From Anaerococcus murdochii (GTDB taxonomy: Bacteria; Bacillota; Clostridia; Tissierellales; Peptoniphilaceae): DNA of 64,000 bases. A program made the position numbers and the translations under genes. Shown piece after piece: positions 31,149-39,571 of the stretch. The stretch lies in NCBI RefSeq assembly GCF_019957155.1, contig NZ_JAIPME010000002.1, forward strand, positions 1,364,001 to 1,428,000, read 5' to 3'. Numbering within the stretch: the first letter of the stretch is position 1; every line of letters begins with the position of its first letter. The notes beneath the pieces are model-generated. The model made no database searches. It was not told the DNA's origin and saw only the letters and a program-made list of their open reading frames with translations.

Positions 31149-31196
31149 TTGACAGATATAAAAACACCTATATAATACATGTGCAAATCATTTGCA
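31149..31196 (+). promoter_or_regulatory. znuA promoter with a Zur-type operator
   Basis: TTGACA (31149-31154), 16 bp, TATAAT (31171-31176), followed by TGCAAATCATTTGCA (31182-31196), a perfect 7-1-7 inverted repeat over the transcription start. Fur-family proteins bind 7-1-7 sites. This lies directly between the regulator gene and znuABC. Confidence 0.8.
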
Positions 31197-31208
31197 AAAG
31201 GAGTATGT

Positions 31209-32291
31209 ATGAAAAAGAAAAATTTATTTATAGGACTAGCTTTAGCCCTTGCAGTGACAGGCTGCGGAAATCAAGCTAAGAATGATACAAATACAGAAAC
31301 AAAGGAAGAAGTAAAAACAGAAGACAAGGCAGAAAACAAAGCCGAATCAAAGGTGATTTACGCTTCATTTTACCCAATTTACAACCTAACCAAGCAAATT
31401 GCTGGCGATAAGTTTGATGTTAAGGCATTTAATTCCCTAACTACAGAAAGCCACGATTTTGAGCCATCTGCAAAGGAAATTGCAGAATTATCTGAATCTC
31501 AACTTATCTTTATGAATGGGGCAGGCATGGAAGATTGGAAGGATGACGTAGAAGGAACTGTTGATATTACAATGGTTGACACAAGCCAGGGCCTTGATTT
31601 AATAAAGGCAGACCACGAAGACGCTGACGACCATGATCACGATCACGAAGACGCTGACGACCATGATCACGACCATGAAGACGCTGACCATGATCACGAA
31701 GATGCTGACCACGACGACCATGACCACGAAGATGGTGAAGAAGAACATCATCATCACCACCACCACGGCGAGTTTGACCCACACACTTGGTTATCACCTG
31801 TAAATGCCAAAGCCCAAGCTAAGGTAATTGCAGATAAATTATCAGAAATTGACCCAGCCAACAAGGATTACTACGAAGCAAATTACGAAAAAATTGCTAA
31901 AGAATTCGACGAAATGATAGCTGAATACAAGGAAAAATTTGAAAAAGTAACAAACAAGAAATTCATCGTTCCTCACGAAGCCTTTGGTTATGTAGCAAGA
32001 GATTTTGGTCTTGAACAAATTCCTCTAGCTAGCCTAACATCAACAGCAGACCCAGATGCCAAGGTTATGAAGGAAGTAACAGACCTTGCAAAAGCTAACC
32101 AAATCAAGACAGTTTTCTTTGAAAAAGGCGGTTCAGACAAGGCAGCAAAAACAATCGCTGATGAAATCGGTGCAGAAGTGGCCCCACTATCAACAATGGA
32201 ATTTGCAACCCAAGAAGAAATTGACAAGGAAGTCACAATCCAAGAAATAATCAAAGAAAACCTTGAAAATATATATAAGTCACTAGCATAA
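31209..32291 (+). CDS. znuA: Zinc ABC transporter substrate-binding lipoprotein
   Basis: The 360-aa protein starts at ATG 31209 with AAAAGGAG upstream; the frame open from 31179 crosses the operator and is not used. It has a lipobox (ALAVTGC), the cluster A-I fold (VIYASFYPIYNLTKQI, ESHDFEPSAKEIAEL, DPHTWLSPVNAKAQAKVI, IVPHEAFGYVARDFGL, VFFEKGGSDKAAKTI) and three binding histidines. A large His/Asp loop at about residues 136-187 consists of tandem copies of D-H-D-H-E-D-A-D and ends in seven His residues. This acidic-His loop is typical of zinc receptors. Confidence 0.95.
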   Translation: MKKKNLFIGLALALAVTGCGNQAKNDTNTETKEEVKTEDKAENKAESKVIYASFYPIYNLTKQIAGDKFDVKAFNSLTTESHDFEPSAKEIAELSESQLIFMNGAGMEDWKDDVEGTVDITMVDTSQGLDLIKADHEDADDHDHDHEDADDHDHDHEDADHDHEDADHDDHDHEDGEEEHHHHHHHGEFDPHTWLSPVNAKAQAKVIADKLSEIDPANKDYYEANYEKIAKEFDEMIAEYKEKFEKVTNKKFIVPHEAFGYVARDFGLEQIPLASLTSTADPDAKVMKEVTDLAKANQIKTVFFEKGGSDKAAKTIADEIGAEVAPLSTMEFATQEEIDKEVTIQEIIKENLENIYKSLA

Positions 32292-32298
32292 TATATAT

Positions 32299-32958
32299 AT
32301 GAAACAAATCGAGATAAAAAACCTAAAATTTGGCTATAATGAAAATTTAATATTAAAAGGCGTAAATTTAGAACTTGACCAGGGGAACTTTGCCGTAATA
32401 TCCGGCGAAAATGGATCAGGCAAGTCCACTCTAATTAAGCTAATACTTGGTGAACTCAAAAAAGACCATGGGTCCATAAAACTTTTTGGAATAGAAATGG
32501 AAGACTTTAAAAACTTTGATAAGATTGGCTATGTACCTCAGGTCAACGAGGCCATCAAGATTGCCTTTCCGGTATCTGCTAGGGAATATGTGGGCCTAAA
32601 CCTCTATAAGGAATTTTCGATTATTAACACTATCACAAAAAAATCAAAATCGAAAATCGAAAACACTTTTTCCACCCTAAAAATTAAAGACCTTATAGAT
32701 AGGCCGGTCAACACCCTATCCGGTGGCCAAGCCCAGAGAGTTATGATCGCAAGGGCCATGGTAAATAATCCCGATATATTGATTTTAGACGAACCAACAG
32801 TAGGAATCGACCAAAAATCCAAGGAAGACTTCCTTGACCTCATAGTCCACCTAAATACCCACCACGGGATTTCAATTTTGATGATAACCCACGAAATGGA
32901 AATTTTGGGCGATTATGTGGACAAGGTCTTTAAACTTAAGGAGGGCCTAATATGCTAA
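32299..32958 (+). CDS. znuC: Zinc ABC transporter ATP-binding protein
   Basis: The 219-aa ATPase has Walker A SGENGSGKSTLIK, the signature LSGGQAQRVMIARAM, Walker B PDILILDEPTVGID and the switch H in LMITHEME. It powers zinc import with ZnuA and ZnuB. The start is 7 bases after znuA with no clear RBS, so it probably depends on translation running through from znuA. It overlaps znuB by 7 bases. Confidence 0.94.
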   Translation: MKQIEIKNLKFGYNENLILKGVNLELDQGNFAVISGENGSGKSTLIKLILGELKKDHGSIKLFGIEMEDFKNFDKIGYVPQVNEAIKIAFPVSAREYVGLNLYKEFSIINTITKKSKSKIENTFSTLKIKDLIDRPVNTLSGGQAQRVMIARAMVNNPDILILDEPTVGIDQKSKEDFLDLIVHLNTHHGISILMITHEMEILGDYVDKVFKLKEGLIC

Positions 32959-33767
32959 GCTATGATTTTATGAGAAGGGCCCTTCTAGTTGGGGGGATGC
33001 TAGCCATAATCATTCCAATGATTGGCCTAGTAATGATAAATAGGAAAACATCCATGATAGGCGACGCCCTATCCCACTCTTCACTAGCGGGCATAGCTAT
33101 GGGGCTAATTTTCGCTATAAATCCTATGTGGACATCCTTGGTATTTTGCGTTCTAGGAGCCTTCGCTATTGACATAATAAGGAAGAAATTCAAGGACTTT
33201 GGCGACATGGCCACAGCCATTATCATGAGTTTTGGCATAGGCCTTGCGGCGATTTTATCAGACTTTGCCCCAGGAGGAAAATCTTTTGAATCCTACCTCT
33301 TTGGGTCAATAACAACAGTTTCAAGGGAAGATGTCATTCTAGTAGGGATAATTTTTGCCCTAGTAGTCACCATGTCCCTCTACTTTTACAACGCCCTCCT
33401 ATTTATATCCATAAACCCGATAATGGCAAGGCTTGCAGGCGTTAAGGCAGGAATGGTAAATGGAGTATTTACCTTCCTAACAGCCATCACAATAGCTATC
33501 TCAGCCAAAATCGTAGGGGCACTGATGATTACATCACTAATGGTAATCCCAGTAGCCACAGCCCTTTTAATGAGCGATTCCTACAAAAAAACCTACCTAA
33601 TCTCCCTAATATTTTCGGTAATTTTTATGATCTCAGGAATCACCATATCCTTCTACTACGGCCTAAAACCAGGCGGCGCCATAGTAATGATAGCTATAGG
33701 GACCTTGGTAATTGTGGCAATAGTTAAAAAAATAAGAGAAAAATTAAAGAAAATGACCTCCAAATAG
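32952..33767 (+). CDS. znuB: Zinc ABC transporter permease
   Basis: The 271-aa protein has about eight membrane helices and ABC-3 family motifs: GLVMINRKTSMIGDALSHSS, LAGIAMGL, SFGIGLAAILSDFAPGGKSF and KIVGALMITSLMVIPVATAL. It forms the zinc channel with ZnuC. The ATG lies inside the znuC end after AAGGAGGG. It is the last gene of the operon. Confidence 0.94.
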   Translation: MLSYDFMRRALLVGGMLAIIIPMIGLVMINRKTSMIGDALSHSSLAGIAMGLIFAINPMWTSLVFCVLGAFAIDIIRKKFKDFGDMATAIIMSFGIGLAAILSDFAPGGKSFESYLFGSITTVSREDVILVGIIFALVVTMSLYFYNALLFISINPIMARLAGVKAGMVNGVFTFLTAITIAISAKIVGALMITSLMVIPVATALLMSDSYKKTYLISLIFSVIFMISGITISFYYGLKPGGAIVMIAIGTLVIVAIVKKIREKLKKMTSK

Positions 33768-33837
33768 GGGATGCAACTTAGAGATTTGATAAATTAACGG
33801 ATTTTTGAGTAACCGCCTTCATGCATAGGAAAGCAAG

Positions 33838-33882
33838 ATGACCACACTAGAGAATTGATTTGCCTCAGTGTGGTCATTTTTG
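33838..33882 (+). terminator. Terminator after znuB, at the edge of the defence island
   Basis: ATGACCACACT (33838-33848) pairs perfectly with AGTGTGGTCAT (33867-33877), followed by TTTTG. Confidence 0.88.
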
Positions 33883-33947
33883 TTATCTCGAGTACCGAAA
33901 TGGTAAGTGAGAATATATCATCCATTCAATTAAACAAATATACGAGA

Positions 33948-34712
33948 TCATCTCATTGCATTTTCAAATGCTTGTGAAAAAATCTTATCATCAAGTACTG
34001 TTCTTAGTTCTTTTTTTATTCTGAAACATTCTGCCTGATATTTTTTTGATCTTCTCGCCTTACTTTTTATTTTTGCACTATTTGGAAAGTCTTTAGAAAA
34101 TTGCCCAAATGAAATTCTCCAATATTTAGCCATCTCTTGAATCGAGTCATATATTTCAAACAACTCATTGTCCGTAAAAACAGAAGTATCTTTCTTTTTT
34201 AGATAGAGATGCAATCCTTTTTCAAATTCTCTCCAATCATCTTCTCTGATTTTTTCACGTTTATGACGAATCCATTCAAAAATTCTTTCATCTTCTCTGT
34301 TTCCAACACGGTCTAAAATATCCTGCCATTGCCTCCATGATAACTTTTCAACAATCTCCTGATCATATTGTGAAAGTCTATAACATTGGCCATAGAAGCT
34401 ACGAGTCTCCGCATTAGTTCCTTCGTTTCTTTTTCTATCTTCTTTTGTAGCAAAATTCTTTATCTCATCCCAGAACTTTCTACGCTCTATAAATGAGATA
34501 TCGTACTTTGTTAAAAGTTCTCCTAAGATTTTACCTAAATTGTACTTGTAGAGTACGCTTTTTCCATATGTCTCTTCCAAATCAGCTTCTATCTGAGGAA
34601 TTTCTTCTTTTAAAGTTTTAAGAATTTCATCTATAGTTGCGATTTCTTGAGACGATAAAAGACCTTCATATAATAAATGTCCTTCAGCATCTAATCTAAC
34701 TATATGTCCCAT
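33948..34712 (-). CDS. Unknown protein of the methyltransferase/GHKL island, 254 aa
   Basis: The start is taken at ATG 34712, preceded by AGGTG; a GTG at 34721 is a weaker option. The protein is mostly helical and very charged. The YGKSVLYKYNLGKILGELL and RSFYGQCYRLSQYDQEIVEK, LSWRQWQDILDR segments recall the helical N-terminal part of DUF1016-type nuclease proteins, but I see no PD-(D/E)xK core. It is the last gene of its operon, separated from the ATPase gene by 12 bases. By position it is a candidate effector or restriction partner. This is inference from context. Confidence 0.7.
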   Translation of the reverse strand: MGHIVRLDAEGHLLYEGLLSSQEIATIDEILKTLKEEIPQIEADLEETYGKSVLYKYNLGKILGELLTKYDISFIERRKFWDEIKNFATKEDRKRNEGTNAETRSFYGQCYRLSQYDQEIVEKLSWRQWQDILDRVGNREDERIFEWIRHKREKIREDDWREFEKGLHLYLKKKDTSVFTDNELFEIYDSIQEMAKYWRISFGQFSKDFPNSAKIKSKARRSKKYQAECFRIKKELRTVLDDKIFSQAFENAMR

Positions 34713-34724
34713 TTTTATCACCTA

Positions 34725-37025
34725 TTATTTCAAACTTTGATAATAAACACTTTCAATTTTCTGTAATACCTGCTCCGCCGCATCTTGAGGTTCAAGCTCT
34801 ACAAAGTCTTTTCCAACGTCTCCGAACATGTCATATCTTCCTTCAGACAGATACAATAGCACGAACTGTTTCAACATTTGCTCACGCAAATAGTCATGCT
34901 GAATATCTGCATAATTCTCCAAGTTAGTGTACGCAGCATGTCCTATATTCAATGTAATAGTTCTTCCGTTTCCGGGAGTATTCCAAGATCTTCTATAATC
35001 TTCCGGAGACTTTACAAGATTTATATCAAACGAATCTGCACTTCCGTGTTTTTCATCTGAATTTAAGAAAATCTTATAATGATAAAATGTTATTTTGTCA
35101 CCTTTTTCATATTGTGAATCGTCCTCATTTGCAATCAATCTTGCTCTGAGTTCCAACACACCATCAGATAGATATTTTGAGTATATAGCCTCGTCAAAAA
35201 CAATTTCTTTAACTGGATCTGTAACAATCTCTTCAAACGGAGCCAATTTTCCTGTAAGTTGCGTAACATCAATTATCTTAGGATTAGTAATATCGCTAGC
35301 GTTATGAATACTAATATTAAGACGGTAATTTAATGACTCATTTCTCTTGTTATCAATCAAGTAGGTGACATTTCTTAATTTTTCATTGAAATTTACCCTA
35401 CGACTACTTTCTGTAGGAAAAATACATTCATGAAGTGTTAATTTAACTTCTTCTCTACTATTAGTTGGTCTGTCAATATCAAAGAAATAAGGCAATTCCT
35501 TTCGTTTTTCTTTTCTGCTTCCTATTACTTTTACAGAAAGTAATATCCTATTCTCTGCAAATGGAACAGAGTTATCCTTCGTAATTTGATGTTCAAAGTC
35601 AAGCTTTTTTACCTCCCCAGATTCAATGGATATTTTGTCTTTTTTTATTATTGAAACAACAGAACCTGTTTGAGGATTCACAACAGATAAATTATATTCA
35701 AATTTCTTATTAACCGTGTATGAGCTACTCATTCTAACAGAAAATTTTATAGTATCCCCGCCAGTTACTCTTTCAGAATTTTCTTCAGGGTATCTAATGT
35801 TTTGCCAGCGAACATCAAAATCCGCCCTCTTAGGCCCATTACCGAGATTCTCAAAATTAAGTTTTTTAAATAAATCTTGAATTTCTTCTTTAATATGATT
35901 TAATTCATCTTTTAGTTTTTTATCTTCGCTTTCTTTATCTTTAATGTAGCCCCACTCAGTTAAACAAGTAGTTACTTTATTTTGGGTATAGTTCCTGAGG
36001 TTTTGATATTGCAACTTCCCCTTTTTACCTTTACTTACACCAAAATGAACCTTGTCTTCAATTTCAGAGAGTTTTTCCTCCCACTGCTCATCAACCTCAA
36101 TATATCCCCAATACTTACCATCAACTTTCTTAGGTATATCTTTGAGATCAATCTCTCCGATTTTCATGCCTTTTCTATAGTATGAAATACCTTGCCACCT
36201 ATTGTCTCCGTCATCAAATACATATAACCCAAAGTGTTTAACTTTATATCCTACATCATATTTTTCTGGCGACGGCAATTCATAAGTACGAGTACTTTGC
36301 TTAATATCGGTTGGAACAGCAACTCTATTTCCATTTACGGTAATAGCGGCATCAGCCTTTAATCGGTTTATGATAATCCACCATGATTCTTGAATATCAT
36401 TAATAATAGTGCCATCATTTATTGCGTTCACAAGTTCTTCTTTTGGAGAAACAATAATGATTCTTGATCCAACAGTTGTTTTCTCGCTAAGTCCGGTATT
36501 TTCAAAAATAAATTTCTTAGCTTCATTTCCTTCATAAGCAACGGATTCTACTTGCCCTTTTTTATTTATATTCGCTACATATTTTCCATCTTCACGTAAA
36601 GAATCAAAATAGTAAGTATAATCTTCAGACGCAACAGAATACACGCTTTTTCCTGCACCGTACAAACCGCCTCCAGTGGAATTACCACCAGAATTAAACA
36701 TAGATGTAAAACGAGATAATCTTTCTTCAGGGGGAAGGGTTTCTTCTCTTGCCATCATTGCATTAATCTCTTCTGCAGGAGTGTTTTTGCCAGTCAAACC
36801 CATAGTTCCACTATCGGAGACAATAACAAATTTCCCATAACTATTTTCTTTATATGAAATATCGCATTTCCAATTCTTCCAATTATTTGTCTTTCTCGCG
36901 CCCACAGCATTTTGAATAGCATCTTTTTGAAATCCATTAGGAAAAGATACCCCAGCATCTAAATATGCACCAATAATCCAATCAACATTTCTTTTGTAAT
37001 TTTGTGGAATAGGTGTTAGTCCCAT
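34725..37025 (-). CDS. GHKL-type ATPase (MutL/MORC/Hsp90-like) of a defence island
   Basis: The 766-aa protein carries the three GHKL boxes near its N-terminus: FQKDAIQNAVGARK (Asn39, with Asp35 at the usual catalytic Glu position), VSDSGTMGLTGKN (G1 box, residues 69-81) and GGNSTGGGLYGAGKSVYS (G2 box, 113-130). The second half (400-600) is beta-rich and the end is helical; no nuclease motif is evident. GHKL ATPases of this kind are known in bacterial restriction-modification clusters and are relatives of eukaryotic MORC. Here it follows a 78-aa gene and lies beside a 5-cytosine methyltransferase gene. Confidence 0.82.
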   Translation of the reverse strand: MGLTPIPQNYKRNVDWIIGAYLDAGVSFPNGFQKDAIQNAVGARKTNNWKNWKCDISYKENSYGKFVIVSDSGTMGLTGKNTPAEEINAMMAREETLPPEERLSRFTSMFNSGGNSTGGGLYGAGKSVYSVASEDYTYYFDSLREDGKYVANINKKGQVESVAYEGNEAKKFIFENTGLSEKTTVGSRIIIVSPKEELVNAINDGTIINDIQESWWIIINRLKADAAITVNGNRVAVPTDIKQSTRTYELPSPEKYDVGYKVKHFGLYVFDDGDNRWQGISYYRKGMKIGEIDLKDIPKKVDGKYWGYIEVDEQWEEKLSEIEDKVHFGVSKGKKGKLQYQNLRNYTQNKVTTCLTEWGYIKDKESEDKKLKDELNHIKEEIQDLFKKLNFENLGNGPKRADFDVRWQNIRYPEENSERVTGGDTIKFSVRMSSSYTVNKKFEYNLSVVNPQTGSVVSIIKKDKISIESGEVKKLDFEHQITKDNSVPFAENRILLSVKVIGSRKEKRKELPYFFDIDRPTNSREEVKLTLHECIFPTESSRRVNFNEKLRNVTYLIDNKRNESLNYRLNISIHNASDITNPKIIDVTQLTGKLAPFEEIVTDPVKEIVFDEAIYSKYLSDGVLELRARLIANEDDSQYEKGDKITFYHYKIFLNSDEKHGSADSFDINLVKSPEDYRRSWNTPGNGRTITLNIGHAAYTNLENYADIQHDYLREQMLKQFVLLYLSEGRYDMFGDVGKDFVELEPQDAAEQVLQKIESVYYQSLK

Positions 37026-37036
37026 ATAAGTCCCCC

Positions 37037-37273
37037 TTAATTCAGTGTGAATCTTTTACTTTTATTGCTTTCAATCTTATTAAACTTTTTTCTAGCTTCT
37101 TTTACTTCGGATTCAATAGCAGAGAAAATTTTATCAACATCTTCTTGTGTATAATCATATGCGCTTGAATTTGAGCAATTTCCAAGAAGTTGTAGCATAT
37201 CTATTATTTTGTTAGTGCGTGCTTCTGCAAGTCTTACAAATTTTTGCCTTTTTGTTTCACGTTCTTTTGGCAT
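37037..37273 (-). CDS. Small charged helical protein, first gene of the ATPase operon
   Basis: The start is ATG 37273, with AATGGAGGTAG upstream. The 78-aa protein begins MPKERETKRQKFVRLAEART then NKIIDMLQLLGNCSNSSAYD and continues as a Lys/Glu-rich helix (YTQEDVDKIFSAIESEVKEA). It has no recognisable catalytic motif. It sits 11 bases before the GHKL ATPase gene, behind a consensus promoter, so it is probably an adaptor or regulator of that protein. Small genes with a K-R-F-x-x-L-A-E-x-R-T pattern are common beside bacterial defence genes, by recollection. Confidence 0.7.
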   Translation of the reverse strand: MPKERETKRQKFVRLAEARTNKIIDMLQLLGNCSNSSAYDYTQEDVDKIFSAIESEVKEARKKFNKIESNKSKRFTLN

Positions 37274-37305
37274 ATAACTACCTCCATTTTCCATATGTTT
37301 CTTAT

Positions 37306-37334
37306 ATTATATTTCTGCGATCGTTTTTAGTCAA
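37306..37334 (-). promoter_or_regulatory. Promoter of the ATPase operon
   Basis: On the minus strand: TTGACT (37334-37329), 17 bp containing CGATCG, TATAAT (37311-37306). It makes the 78-aa/ATPase/254-aa genes a separate unit from the methyltransferase. Confidence 0.75.
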
Positions 37335-37397
37335 TAATATTTCTTAAATATTTGTAACATTTTTAAAATATTTGGAGCTAGATTATTTATTATATAA

Positions 37398-37438
37398 AAT
37401 AAGCCGTAGATTTGTAATAATCTACGGCTTATTTTTTT
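37398..37438. terminator. Strong bidirectional terminator after the methyltransferase gene
   Basis: A perfect 15-bp stem, AATAAGCCGTAGATT (37398-37412) with its complement (37419-37433), and T-rich flanks both ways. Confidence 0.92.
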
Positions 37439-37450
37439 GCTATATATATT

Positions 37451-39061
37451 TTATTTTAAATATTCTAATAATATTTCGGCGATGCCCTTTGCCAAAAGAG
37501 GTGGAACAGCATTTCCAACCTGTTGGTATTGTGAATCTTTTGTACCAATAAACACAAATGAATCTGGAAATGATTGCAATCTTGCGGCTTCTCTTACGGA
37601 TATTGCTCTATCCAAAGTAGGATGAATCCACATGGATTTTCTGACGTTAACGACTGTACCACTGGGCTTATTTGGATCCAATCGCAAATAAATCGTATTC
37701 TGTGTTCTTTCTGGCTTAGAATAAGTATCCTTATCCTCAATGTTCAGACTGTGAAAATTTTTGCCTTGTTTTATTTTTCTAAATCTGTCTAACGCTTTTT
37801 CTGTTGTTTTGGTTGTAATTTGATTTGTTACTCCCTTACTGCCTGTTCTCATCAGCATTGCGTACTCACTTAATTCATCATTAATTTTATATGGTTGTAA
37901 ATTTTGTTTTTTATCATATCCAACTTCATAATTTGTCAAATCGTTGATTGCATCTCCAACCGTAGGTATCACTTCCGATTTATTTATATTTGTATAGTCC
38001 AACTCCTTTCCTGATTTGTGGTATATGTCTTTTCTAATTCCGAGCACTATATATCTTCTGCGTTCTTGCGGAACGCCAAACCACTCTGCATTAAACACAT
38101 TTCCTTTTTGTATATATTCATTTCCAAGTATTGCATTCACATAATCAATTACTGAATAAGATTTGGTTATAAATCTTAATCCCTGCTCTTCTGAATAGTC
38201 ATATGTTCCTATTAATTCATTACTTGTTATTTCACGGATGAATTCTATCAGTTTTTGCAAATTAACAACATAGTCAAGATCTGCCTTAATATCATCAAAT
38301 TTTTCATTTTCTAAGGCTGATAATATTAACGATAATTTATTCGTCATTATTATTGTTCCATTTTCCGTAGCTTCTTGATTATCAGTTATGTAATCTGAAA
38401 TCAACTTTTTTATAAGTGAGGTATTTTTCGTTAAAAAGTTTGGAAGTCTCCTATTGTTATCTAGGTTTTTCCTCAGAACACTTAACAAATGTTTCAATTG
38501 AAAGGGTATATCATATACTGCTAGATTCTCCTGCGGTAACTGTTCTAGATCTATATCGGCAAACACATGGTCAGCCAGTACCAATGAATCAATTCTCTTC
38601 GGAATATTAAATCCTTGTGCAATCAATTCTTCAATTTCATTGTTATCTTTATATGAATCGTAAAATCTGTGTGTATCGGACTCTAGCATACTCACATTTT
38701 CCATAACAAATGCCTTAGGTCTTACTTGTTTAATAGCTCTAAAATATTCTTTTACCAGACTGTTATTCATGCTAATAAGATGATTTTTTTGCCTGTTTGC
38801 GTTGGAAAATCCTTGGCAAGGGGGCCCTCCAATTACAACATCTATTTCATTATCTTTTCTTTTATTCAACGCACCAAAGTCGTATCCTATCACATTGTTT
38901 ATAAATTCAAACCCTTCTGAATGTTTTGCAATATTTTGTTTATATGTTTCTCTAGCATTCTCGTTTATTTCTGCTGCTGCAACAAGTTCATATTCTCTAG
39001 TTAAATAAAATCCATAGCTTAAGCCACCCGCACCAGCAAATAAATCAATAACCTTAATCAT
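37451..39061 (-). CDS. dcm: DNA (cytosine-5-)-methyltransferase
   Basis: The 536-aa enzyme methylates C5 of cytosine in a specific DNA site. The start ATG 39061 overlaps the HTH gene's stop by 8 bases. The conserved motifs run in order: VIDLFAGAGGLSYGF (SAM), VVIGGPPCQGFSNANRQ (catalytic Cys), AFVMENVSML, QERRRYIVLGIRKD, and the C-terminal QVGNAVPPLLAKGIAE. Long insertions between motifs IV and VIII make it larger than most m5C enzymes. The target site is unknown. It presumably protects host DNA from the neighbouring ATPase-based system. Confidence 0.95.
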   Translation of the reverse strand: MIKVIDLFAGAGGLSYGFYLTREYELVAAAEINENARETYKQNIAKHSEGFEFINNVIGYDFGALNKRKDNEIDVVIGGPPCQGFSNANRQKNHLISMNNSLVKEYFRAIKQVRPKAFVMENVSMLESDTHRFYDSYKDNNEIEELIAQGFNIPKRIDSLVLADHVFADIDLEQLPQENLAVYDIPFQLKHLLSVLRKNLDNNRRLPNFLTKNTSLIKKLISDYITDNQEATENGTIIMTNKLSLILSALENEKFDDIKADLDYVVNLQKLIEFIREITSNELIGTYDYSEEQGLRFITKSYSVIDYVNAILGNEYIQKGNVFNAEWFGVPQERRRYIVLGIRKDIYHKSGKELDYTNINKSEVIPTVGDAINDLTNYEVGYDKKQNLQPYKINDELSEYAMLMRTGSKGVTNQITTKTTEKALDRFRKIKQGKNFHSLNIEDKDTYSKPERTQNTIYLRLDPNKPSGTVVNVRKSMWIHPTLDRAISVREAARLQSFPDSFVFIGTKDSQYQQVGNAVPPLLAKGIAEILLEYLK

Positions 39062-39263
39062 CGGATTTACCTCGACTTTCTGCACCAACAACTCGATTTT
39101 TACTACGCACCCACGAGTCAACTTCGCTAATTTTAAATTTCCATTTTCTATCTATCTTATATCCAGGAAGTCCCTGAGTATTAACCATTTTCTTAACAGT
39201 ATCTCTACTACTGTCTAGATGTTTACAAATTTCTTCCATTGAAACCCATTTTTCTACTGCCAT
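39054..39263 (-). CDS. Excisionase-type helix-turn-helix protein
   Basis: The 69-aa protein is a compact MerR/HTH_17-type DNA-binding domain: WVSMEEICKHLDSSRDTVKK then MVNTQGLPGYKIDRKWKFKI, SEVDSWV. It starts the minus-strand island with a RBS (AGGAG) and its own promoter and overlaps dcm by 8 bases. In this position it is likely to act as the control protein of the methyltransferase, or it may be an element-encoded excisionase. Confidence 0.82.
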   Translation of the reverse strand: MAVEKWVSMEEICKHLDSSRDTVKKMVNTQGLPGYKIDRKWKFKISEVDSWVRSKNRVVGAESRGKSDD

Positions 39264-39288
39264 GCTATTACTCCTAAATCTTCATTTT

Positions 39289-39317
39289 ATTTTAACTCAT
39301 TCCACACACAAATTCAA
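39289..39317 (-). promoter_or_regulatory. Promoter of the HTH-dcm genes
   Basis: On the minus strand: TTGAAT (39317-39312), 17 bp, TAAAAT (39294-39289). Confidence 0.6.
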
Positions 39318-39512
39318 GTGGATTTATAACTATTTATTACTAAAAATTACTAGAATAAACTAATAAAAACTAAAAAGTTTTTTAATTAGAGTATGTCAAT
39401 AAAGAATTTTTTATTATCCACTTTAGCGAGTTAAGCGAACGACAGAGAGCGAAACAAAAAACCACCTGCTATGCAGGTGGAGGGACATAGCTTTAGCTTC
39501 AAGCACTAAGAA

Positions 39513-39566
39513 AACCTCCTTAAAGTATAATTGTGATAATCACATGCACAATTAAACAAGGAGGTT
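39513..39566 (+). promoter_or_regulatory. Hairpin sequestering the tnpA ribosome binding site
   Basis: AACCTCCTT (39513-39521) is the exact complement of AAGGAGGTT (39558-39566), with an inner ATTGTG/CACAAT stem. Such masking limits transposase translation and is typical of IS200 elements. Confidence 0.7.
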
Positions 39567-39571
39567 AAAAC

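Noticed and set aside
31179..31208. Upstream start for ZnuA
   Set aside because: It crosses the Zur-type operator and would place residues before the lipoprotein signal; ATG 31209 has the RBS.
31614..31764. CRISPR-like repetition
   Set aside because: The repeats are in-frame coding units inside znuA without unique spacers. No CRISPR array or cas gene is seen in the window.
31567..31797. Minus-strand frames rich in Arg/His or Val/Met opposite the ZnuA metal loop
   Set aside because: They are shadows of the His/Asp repeat on the other strand.
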